This document shows positions 1-4,245 of a DNA stretch of 7,195 bases, piece by piece. The stretch covers positions 1 to 7,195 of the forward strand of contig JAEYTN010000553.1 of assembly GCA_023433985.1 (NCBI GenBank), given 5' to 3'. The translations under genes were made by a program, and so were the position numbers. The stretch's first letter is position 1. Every line of letters begins with the position of its first letter. The DNA comes from Pseudomonadota bacterium (lineage in GTDB: Bacteria > Pseudomonadota > Alphaproteobacteria > Rhizobiales > Devosiaceae). The notes under the pieces were generated by a model. That model ran no database searches. It had not been told where the DNA came from and saw only the letters and a program-made list of their open reading frames with translations.

Positions 1-63
1 GGTGAACACCTCCTTCGTCCGGGTCAGCGTGTTGTGGAGCCGCAAAGTCTGAGTTTCGCCCAA
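1..63 (-). CDS. cysS: cysteinyl-tRNA synthetase, N-terminal fragment (cut by window edge)
   Basis: This is the beginning of cysteine--tRNA ligase, the cytosolic class I synthetase that attaches cysteine to tRNA-Cys. Only 21 codons are present; the gene continues past position 1. Reading the minus strand gives M-G-E-T-Q-T-L-R-L-H-N-T-L-T-R-T-K-E-V-F-T. The stretch LRLHNTLTRTKEVFT closely matches the conserved opening of bacterial CysS (L-x-L-x-N-T-L-T-R-x-K-E-x-F), which precedes the YVCGPTVYD region that lies outside the window. The only start codon that fits is TTG at 61-63, because an in-frame TAG sits at 67-69. A GAGGAA ribosome-binding site at 72-77 lies 8 nt upstream. The identification rests on a short but distinctive segment. 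Zinc ligands and the HIGH and KMSKS motifs cannot be checked here. Confidence 0.83.
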   Translation of the reverse strand, partial: MGETQTLRLHNTLTRTKEVFT

Positions 64-71
64 AGCCTAAG

Positions 72-77
72 TTCCTC
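72..77 (-). promoter_or_regulatory. ribosome binding site of cysS
   Basis: The minus strand reads GAGGAA here, 8 nt before the TTG at 61-63. It supports a TTG start for cysS, since the reading frame is closed by TAG just upstream. It directly follows a perfect 8-bp palindrome (CGCATGCG, 77-84), so a local hairpin could touch its edge. Confidence 0.6.
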
Positions 78-134
78 GCATGCGTCAAGTCGCTCGCGGA
101 ACGGGTTCTTCGGGGTCGTGAAGTCAGGGATGAA

Positions 135-207
135 GAAAACCGCGCCGCCAGCCAATGCCTAGCGGATAATGATGCAGCCGGTAATGCAGATCGAGACGGC
201 GGTTTTC
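135..207 (-). repeat. 9-bp inverted repeat enclosing the putative leader ORF
   Basis: On the minus-strand transcript, GAAAACCGC (207 down to 199) can pair perfectly with GCGGTTTTC (143 down to 135). The arms are separated by 55 nt that contain almost all of the 16-codon ORF. The 3' arm overlaps a second possible pairing: GGTTTTCTTC (141 down to 132) with GAAGAACC (111 down to 104), 8 bp with a 2-nt bulge and a 20-nt loop. The two pairings share bases and exclude each other, as expected of a leader that switches structure. No energy calculation was possible. Confidence 0.4.
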
Positions 208-209
208 AT
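159..209 (-). CDS. possible Cys/Ile-rich leader peptide upstream of cysS
   Basis: A 16-codon minus-strand ORF runs from ATG at 207-209 to TAG at 159-161 and reads MKTAVSICITGCIIIR. It has Cys codons (TGC) at positions 8 and 12 and five Ile codons. It ends 95 nt before the cysS start, and no other gene lies between. It follows the terminator of the upstream gene, so it would have to be expressed with cysS from a promoter near 210-240. Codons 1-4 contain GAAAACCGC, which is perfectly complementary to a segment after its stop codon (135-143). By analogy with leader peptides of amino-acid operons, ribosome stalling at the Cys codons could report on Cys-tRNA supply; this is inference. Against it, I see no good Shine-Dalgarno sequence upstream of the ATG, no U-run terminator, and ORFs this short arise by chance. 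Confidence 0.35.
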   Translation of the reverse strand: MKTAVSICITGCIIIR

Positions 210-236
210 GGCGCGCAAAATGACCGGGCAGCCGAC

Positions 237-263
237 AAAAAGCAAGGGGCGCCGAAGCGCCCC
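237..263 (-). terminator. intrinsic terminator of the small exported-protein gene
   Basis: Read on the minus strand, a perfect 7-bp stem GGGGCGC / GCGCCCC closes a UUCG tetraloop (246-263) and is followed by TTGCTTTTT (245 down to 237). It starts 11 nt after the TAG at 275-277. The very stable loop and the U-rich tail make this a textbook Rho-independent terminator. It separates this gene from the cysS leader region. Confidence 0.85.
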
Positions 264-274
264 GTTTCGTCGGC

Positions 275-736
275 CTACTGCGCTGGCGCGGGCGTGGTTT
301 CCGCAGGGGCCGCGGCCGGATCGGCCGGCGCGGTCTCGGCCGGCGGCGGGTTTTCGGGCGGCGCCATCAGCGATTGCACTTCGGGCGAGGCATAGCAGGC
401 GTTGAGCACCTCGCGCGCCTTGTCCTCTACCCCCTCGTAGGCGCCGTGGGCCGCATGGGCTTCCTCGGTTCCTTCGCCACGCAGGTCGGCGGCGAGAATA
501 TCGACGTCCTTCTGCGGCAGGTCCTTGAAGCCGGTGTTCATGCAGGCGCAGAGCGGCGTGAGGATGGTCGCAGGGTCGGTGCCCTCGGGCACGTCGCCGA
601 GCAGATATTGTCCCGCTGCCGCGCACGCTTCGCCGAAGGCGGTGAGATCGGCGGGCGCCGTCGTCTCCTGCGCGGCCACCGGCGCGACCGTCAGGAGGGT
701 GGCCGCGAACAGGGCGGCGAGGGAGAGGCGGGACAT
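275..736 (-). CDS. small exported protein with four cysteines and Pro/Ala-rich tail (hypothetical)
   Basis: I do not recognise this 153-residue protein. Residues 1-22 form a signal peptide (MSRLSL, a hydrophobic stretch, then V-A-A before Gln23), so it should be periplasmic or secreted. The mature part has four cysteines, at 38, 63, 65 and 114, with a C-x-C-M motif at 63-66; an even number in an exported protein suggests disulfides. Residues 125-153 form a low-complexity Pro/Ala/Glu/Thr tail, probably disordered or a cell-wall spacer. The ATG at 734-736 has an AAGGAG site 6 nt upstream (743-748). A 5-bp hairpin (749-762) sits directly in front of that site. A TATAGT at 781-786 (minus strand) could be a -10 element, but no convincing -35 is seen. 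The gene is bounded by terminators at 802-829 and 237-263, so it is probably a single-gene unit. Confidence 0.82.
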   Translation of the reverse strand: MSRLSLAALFAATLLTVAPVAAQETTAPADLTAFGEACAAAGQYLLGDVPEGTDPATILTPLCACMNTGFKDLPQKDVDILAADLRGEGTEEAHAAHGAYEGVEDKAREVLNACYASPEVQSLMAPPENPPPAETAPADPAAAPAETTPAPAQ

Positions 737-748
737 GGGAAACTCCTT

Positions 749-762
749 GGTGCCTGCGCACC
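749..762 (-). repeat. short hairpin abutting a ribosome binding site
   Basis: GGTGC (749-753) and GCACC (758-762) form a perfect 5-bp stem with a 4-nt loop in the 5' leader of the gene starting at 736. It ends at the base before the AAGGAG site (743-748). It might modulate access to that site, but a 5-bp stem in GC-rich DNA is common. Confidence 0.35.
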
Positions 763-801
763 GAGCCGGAACGCGTGGGGACTATAACCCACCTGACATG
801 C

Positions 802-829
802 AAAAGGCGGCCCGATTTGGGCCGCCTTT
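802..829 (-). terminator. intrinsic terminator of the cytochrome gene
   Basis: On the minus strand GGCGGCCC / GGGCCGCC (806-813 and 819-826) form a perfect 8-bp GC stem with a 5-nt loop, followed by TTTT (805 down to 802). AAA/TTT bases at both sides extend the stem to 11 bp (803-829). It begins about 20 nt after the TAG at 850-852. The plus strand also has a short TTT on its 3' side, but no plus-strand gene reads into it. Confidence 0.85.
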
Positions 830-849
830 CTCCAAACTGGAACAATGAC

Positions 850-1326
850 CTAAGAGGCGCGGAACTGCTGGTGGCACTGCCCGCAGAGCCCGCCGATCGC
901 CTTGACCGCGGCGCCATAGGCGGCGGCGTCGCCGGCTTCGGCAGCGGCCTTCATCTCGGTCGCGAGGGTGACGCCCTTGACCAGGTTGGCCTGAAACGTA
1001 TCCCATTCCTGCCAGATGACCGGCAGCGCTTCCGAACCCGGCACCTGGTCGGACCCCTCGGGGAACAGCACCGTCAGGTTGGAGAAGTCGGCGATCAGGG
1101 TCTCAGCCGATTTCACGGCGTCGGCCCCGGTCTGTGCGCCGGCGGCCTTCAGGGTCGCGCCGTTGAGCTTCATTATCTCCTGGCGCTTTTCCGCCGCCTG
1201 CTCGGCGCTGAGGCCGGTCAGTGCGGGGTCGGGCGTAATCGTGATGTCCTGCGCAATGGACGCAAATGCGGCGGCGCCGAAGGCGAGGGCCACGGCGGCA
1301 GTCACGGCGAATTTTGACAAAGGCAT
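850..1326 (-). CDS. exported class II cytochrome c (cytochrome c'/c556 family)
   Basis: A 158-residue periplasmic c-type cytochrome. Residues 1-26 are a signal peptide (MPLSKF, a hydrophobic core, then A-S-I-A-Q). The mature part fits the four-helix-bundle class II family, in which haem is attached near the C-terminus. C148-G-Q-C151-H152 is the covalent haem site and axial His, followed by Q-Q-F-R at 153-156, and the chain ends two residues later. R48-Q-E-I-M52-K near the start of helix 1 and LFPEGS at 87-92 are also typical. Met52 is placed where the sixth ligand sits in c556-type members, so an electron-transfer role is more likely than the gas-binding role of true cytochrome c'. This is inferred from motif position. 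An upstream in-frame start at 1398 exists, but the ATG at 1324-1326 has a GGAG site 6 nt upstream (1333-1336) and begins a clean signal peptide. No partner oxidase or reductase is in view. Confidence 0.92.
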   Translation of the reverse strand: MPLSKFAVTAAVALAFGAAAFASIAQDITITPDPALTGLSAEQAAEKRQEIMKLNGATLKAAGAQTGADAVKSAETLIADFSNLTVLFPEGSDQVPGSEALPVIWQEWDTFQANLVKGVTLATEMKAAAEAGDAAAYGAAVKAIGGLCGQCHQQFRAS

Positions 1327-1332
1327 CGAAAA

Positions 1333-1336
1333 CTCC
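1333..1336 (-). promoter_or_regulatory. ribosome binding site fixing the cytochrome start
   Basis: The minus strand reads GGAG here, 6 nt before the ATG at 1324-1326. It decides between this start and the longer in-frame frame that opens at 1398, which would put 24 hydrophilic residues in front of the signal peptide. Confidence 0.6.
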
Positions 1337-1485
1337 GGACTTTCTTGGGGTGGGGAGCTATGGAACGTTTTTCGCCAGTGGACACAGCCACTTGGCAAGA
1401 TGCAGGTGGAGCCTAGCCGTGCCGGACAGGGCGCGACAGGGGGAAAACATCGCGGAGGCGCCCCTATTCCATCACGGCTCGGTTA

Positions 1486-1501
1486 TCCGTAGCGCTACGG
1501 A
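1486..1501. repeat. 16-bp perfect palindrome in the divergent promoter region
   Basis: TCCGTAGCGCTACGGA reads the same on both strands. Its core CCGTAGC/GCTACGG is flanked by GGTT (1481-1484) and AACC (1501-1504), so an even longer imperfect symmetry (1481-1504 with a 2-nt bulge) exists. A further half copy, CTACGG, follows at 1506-1511. It lies between the divergent cytochrome and DUF2865 genes, about 100 bp upstream of the latter. Its position and dyad symmetry suit an operator for a dimeric regulator. No U-run follows, so a terminator is unlikely. The regulator is unknown. Confidence 0.5.
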
Positions 1502-1547
1502 ACCACTACGGTGCATTAATGTTTGGAACCGCTGATGCGGGCTGTCG

Positions 1548-1565
1548 CGGTTTGGGCGCAAACCG
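1548..1565 (+). repeat. stem-loop upstream of the DUF2865 gene
   Basis: CGGTTTG (1548-1554) and CAAACCG (1559-1565) form a perfect 7-bp stem with a GGCG loop, 37 nt before the ATG at 1603. The following bases (GCGATAGTGAAG) are not U-rich, so it is not a standard terminator. It may be a 5'-leader structure or a dyad binding site. Its role is unknown. Confidence 0.45.
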
Positions 1566-1602
1566 GCGATAGTGAAGGGGAAAGGACCCGGTTCAGGTTT
1601 AT

Positions 1603-2760
1603 ATGCATCTCGTCCAGCGCTACCTGCTGCAAGCCCTCGTGCTGCTGACCGCGGCCTTTGCCGGGCTCGCCTTCGATGTTTCCGCCGCCTATGCCCAGTC
1701 GAATGCCTGCGCGCGGCTCGAGTCCGCGCTCGCGACGCTCGACCGCAACTCCGACTTCCGGGATTCCCGCGGCAACACCCAGCAGCTCAAGCAGGCGCAG
1801 CGCGAAGTGCAGCGCGCCGAGAGCTCCTATGTGCGCGAGGGCTGCAACGACGACGCCAAGGCGGGCCGCCGGCTCAACGCGCAGTGCCAGCAGATCGCCC
1901 GGCGCGTGCTGGATGGGCGCGAACAGGTGAAGCAGCTCGAAAGCACCGTCAGCACCGGCAATGCCGTGGCCGGGCAGCGCGAGGCGATCCTGCAGGAAAT
2001 GTCGCGCTTCGGGTGCGACGAGCGCTCGCGGGTGCGCGACAACCGCAACCGCGGCAACCTGTTCGAGCAGCTGTTCGACGTGTTCACCGACGACGGCTTC
2101 GATGGCGAAGGCGGCATCCGTGGCGAGGAGTTCAACCCTTACGGCGACTACCACACGGTGCGCACCCTGTGCGTGCGCAAGACGGATGGCTTCTACTGGC
2201 CCATCAGCTACTCGACCCTGATCGACTACGTGCCGAACGACGCCGAGCAGTGCCGCGCCATGTGCCCGACCCTCGAGGTCGACCTCTACTACTACGACAA
2301 TCCCGGGCAAGAGCCCGAGCAGATGGTCAACCAGTTCGGCGAGCCCTACTCGTCGCTGCCCACCGCCTTCAAGTTCCGGACCGAGTTCGACGAGGCGAGC
2401 AAGTGCCAGCAGGTGCAGCAAGGCGGGCAGATCACTGTCGCGACACTGGGCGATGGCAGCACACGGGCGGTGGTGAGCTACGAGGGGGTCACGTTCCCCC
2501 TCCCGGTACGCGACCCGCGCAACATCACCAACTTCGTATCGGCGCCGGCGGTGGTGGCCGAAGCCAACTTCACCTATGTCGACATTCCCCTGCCCCGCCC
2601 GCGCCCGGCGGCGCCCGGCGAAGCGCCGGTGGTCGTGGCAGTGCCGGTCGCGCCAGTCGCCGCCGCCGAGCCGGAGCGGGTGGTGAGCTTCGGCGGCAAG
2701 CGCGTCAGGATAGTCGGTCCAGACACACCTTACGCCCAAGCAGCGGCAGCAGGGACCTGA
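1603..2760 (+). CDS. DUF2865 domain-containing exported protein
   Basis: A 385-residue protein of the DUF2865 family, found mainly in Hyphomicrobiales; no biochemical role is known to me. Residues 1-31 form a signal peptide (hydrophobic 8-24, A-Y-A before Gln32). Residues 36-140 are helical and Gln/Arg-rich, with cysteines at 36, 81, 95 and 138. The family core is at about 185-268: [16 protein letters not shown] at 195-202, then C217 and C221-P, LYYYDNP at 228-234, and [11 protein letters not shown] at 249-259. A Pro-rich linker (329-353) leads to a C-terminal KRVRIVGP segment (366-373) also typical of the family. There are eight cysteines. The family motif as I recall it is CVRxCDG, but here Thr194 replaces the second Cys. 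The ATG has only a weak AGG (1595-1597) in front of it, and TGA at 1573 closes the frame upstream. The 3' end overlaps convergent gltX by 56 bp. Confidence 0.88.
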   Translation: MHLVQRYLLQALVLLTAAFAGLAFDVSAAYAQSNACARLESALATLDRNSDFRDSRGNTQQLKQAQREVQRAESSYVREGCNDDAKAGRRLNAQCQQIARRVLDGREQVKQLESTVSTGNAVAGQREAILQEMSRFGCDERSRVRDNRNRGNLFEQLFDVFTDDGFDGEGGIRGEEFNPYGDYHTVRTLCVRKTDGFYWPISYSTLIDYVPNDAEQCRAMCPTLEVDLYYYDNPGQEPEQMVNQFGEPYSSLPTAFKFRTEFDEASKCQQVQQGGQITVATLGDGSTRAVVSYEGVTFPLPVRDPRNITNFVSAPAVVAEANFTYVDIPLPRPRPAAPGEAPVVVAVPVAPVAAAEPERVVSFGGKRVRIVGPDTPYAQAAAAGT

Positions 2761-4039
2761 TCTCCGGCCCCTGCTCGCGGCCGGTGAGCGCCAGCCGCAG
2801 CGGGTGAAACAGCGCCCTGCCCTTGCGGCCGGTCTTTTCCTTCAGCGCATTGGTCCACTGCGACCAGGTGGTCTCGTCGAACGGCTCGGCCGGCAGCAGC
2901 ACGCGCGCCGTGGCGAGATAGTCGCGGTCCTCGTCGGCGATCACCGGAGTAACCGGACCGGTGACGACCGTCGCCAGGTCGGCAACGTCAGCGAAGGTCG
3001 CGAGGTTGCCGCGCAGCGCCAGCCACAGCGGCTCCGAAGCAAGGCCGTGCGGCTCGAGCCGCGGCTTCGCAGCCTCGTACGGCATACCGTGCAGGATGCG
3101 GGCGTTGAGGCTGTCGAGCTCGGCGGGGTCGAAGCGGGCCGGGCCCAGCGAAATGTTGCCCAGGTCGAGCGCCTGCCCCACCGAGCCGAGGTCGGGATAG
3201 GGCTCGAGCGCCAGCGAGGTGCCGGTGAGCGTTGCCATGATCGCCACGGCCATCGGCTCGTAGCCGGCCTCGCGCAGTTCCGTCAGCGACAGCGAGCCGA
3301 GGCGCTTCGACAGCCCCTCTCCCTCCGCCCCGGTCAGCAGGTTGTGGTGGGCGAAGAACGGCACCTCGCCGCCCAGCGCTTCGAAGATTTCGATCTGCGT
3401 GCCGGTGTTGGAAACATGATCCTCGCCGCGGATCACATGGGTGATGCCCAGGTCGATGTCGTCCACCACCGAGGGCAGCGTGTAGAGATAGCTGCCGTCG
3501 GCGCGGATCAGCACCGGGTCCGACATTGAAGCGGTGTTGACCGTCTGCGGTCCCTTGATCAGGTCGTCGAAATGCACCGGCTTGCCGTCGAGCCGGAAGC
3601 GCCAATGCGGCTTGCGGCCCTCGGCCTCGTAAGTGGCCTTCTGCTCCTCCGTGAGCTCCAGCGCCGCGCGGTCGTAGATCGGCGGGCGACCGAGCAGGCG
3701 GGCGCGGGAGCGCTTGCGCTCCAGCTCCTCCTCCGTCTCGTAGGCCGGGTAGAGGCGGCCGGCGGCGATCAGCCGGTCGCGGGCGTTGTCGTAGAGCGCC
3801 GTCCGGTCGGACTGGCGGACCTTGAGATCGGGCGTCACACCGAGCCAGGCGAGGTCCACATCGATGCCGCGCGCGAACTCCTCGGTGGAGCGGGCGGTGT
3901 CGGTGTCATCGAGGCGCAGGATGTAGGTGCCCGAGCGCGCCTTGGCGAACAGCCAGTTGAGCAGCGCCGGCCGGGCATTGCCGAGGTGGAGCCGGCCGGT
4001 CGGAGACGGGGCGTAGCGGACGATCGGGGGCGGGGTCAT
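2705..4039 (-). CDS. gltX: glutamyl-tRNA synthetase (GltX2-like)
   Basis: A cytosolic class I synthetase of 444 residues that attaches glutamate to tRNA-Glu, or in some second copies to tRNA-Gln for the GatCAB amidotransferase route. The Rossmann fold opens with [18 protein letters not shown]18-L-G-N21 is the HIGH signature. LRLDDTD at 41-47, [10 protein letters not shown] at 203-212 and [10 protein letters not shown] at 243-252 (the KMSKS loop) follow. The helical anticodon-binding part ends with [17 protein letters not shown] at 404-420. The zinc-site cysteines of many GluRS1 proteins are absent near residues 97-125; the only Cys is at 439. This, the length and the HLGN motif match the GltX2-like branch. 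The ATG at 4037-4039 is chosen because the family starts a few residues before the APSPTG motif. The frame stays open further upstream, but there it is the tail of the small membrane gene's region. The ATGA overlap with the upstream gene and the weak own ribosome site suggest translational coupling. Confidence 0.95.
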   Translation of the reverse strand: MTPPPIVRYAPSPTGRLHLGNARPALLNWLFAKARSGTYILRLDDTDTARSTEEFARGIDVDLAWLGVTPDLKVRQSDRTALYDNARDRLIAAGRLYPAYETEEELERKRSRARLLGRPPIYDRAALELTEEQKATYEAEGRKPHWRFRLDGKPVHFDDLIKGPQTVNTASMSDPVLIRADGSYLYTLPSVVDDIDLGITHVIRGEDHVSNTGTQIEIFEALGGEVPFFAHHNLLTGAEGEGLSKRLGSLSLTELREAGYEPMAVAIMATLTGTSLALEPYPDLGSVGQALDLGNISLGPARFDPAELDSLNARILHGMPYEAAKPRLEPHGLASEPLWLALRGNLATFADVADLATVVTGPVTPVIADEDRDYLATARVLLPAEPFDETTWSQWTNALKEKTGRKGRALFHPLRLALTGREQGPEIRSLLPLLGRKVCLDRLS

Positions 4040-4245
4040 GCGTCTTTCGGTCCGAAGAGGAACAAGCACATTGCGGCGATCAACAGAGCAGCCATGAAGA
4101 AGCCCGGCACTCTGTTCTCCTCCGTCGTCACCCGCCACTTCCAGTTTTCGTCGCGGTGGAGGCCATAGATGCCGGCGATGATCATCGCTGCGACAATGCA
4201 GGCGAAAAAGCCGATGGTTGTCCAGTCACGCGGTGACAGGCTCAC
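4036..4245 (-). CDS. small two-helix inner-membrane protein (hypothetical)
   Basis: A 69-residue protein that I do not recognise. It starts at GTG (4243-4245), reads SLSPRDWTT after the start, and has two hydrophobic segments at about 9-29 and 48-65. They are joined by a highly charged stretch, [16 protein letters not shown] (30-45), and the chain ends in FGPKDA. It is predicted to be a helical hairpin in the inner membrane. The start is supported by AAGGGG (4251-4256) 5 nt upstream and by the GTGA overlap with the nadE stop (4242-4244); its own TGA (4036-4038) overlaps the gltX ATG in ATGA. The two 4-bp overlaps are strong evidence that it is a real gene, co-translated with both enzymes. The next Met is inside the first helix, so a later start is unlikely. 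No catalytic motif is visible. Confidence 0.82.
   Translation of the reverse strand: MSLSPRDWTTIGFFACIVAAMIIAGIYGLHRDENWKWRVTTEENRVPGFFMAALLIAAMCLFLFGPKDA

Noticed and set aside
84..89. TTGAC-like -35 element on the minus strand near cysS
   Set aside because: The matching -10 position falls on the cysS start codon and reads CTTTGG. This would give a transcript without the ribosome site, so it is unlikely to be a promoter.
159..917. 252-codon minus-strand frame covering the small exported-protein gene
   Set aside because: It is Arg/Gly-rich and runs across two terminators and a better-supported gene in another frame. Only its short 3' end (159-209) is of interest, as a possible leader peptide.
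1327..1398. Longer cytochrome gene starting at 1398
   Set aside because: It would place 24 hydrophilic residues before the signal peptide. The ATG at 1326 has a well-spaced GGAG site.
1516..2739. 407-codon open frame on the minus strand across the DUF2865 gene
   Set aside because: It is antisense to a gene with a signal peptide and family motifs. The translation is low-complexity (Ala/Val/Leu/Arg/His) with no recognisable domain, as expected of a shadow frame in GC-rich DNA.
1572..2807. Second long plus-strand frame overlapping the DUF2865 gene
   Set aside because: It is Arg/Ala/Pro-rich, has no motif or signal peptide, and runs in another frame of a well-supported gene.
1..4039. A cotranscribed gltX-cysS unit like the synthetase clusters of some Firmicutes
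   Set aside because: Between them lie a plus-strand gene, two minus-strand genes and two strong minus-strand terminators, so they are not one transcript.
4040..4138. Longer gltX with 33 extra N-terminal residues
   Set aside because: The extension lies over the small membrane gene, has no family similarity, and would push the APSPTG motif far from the usual N-terminal position. The ATGA junction at 4036-4039 fits the operon pattern.
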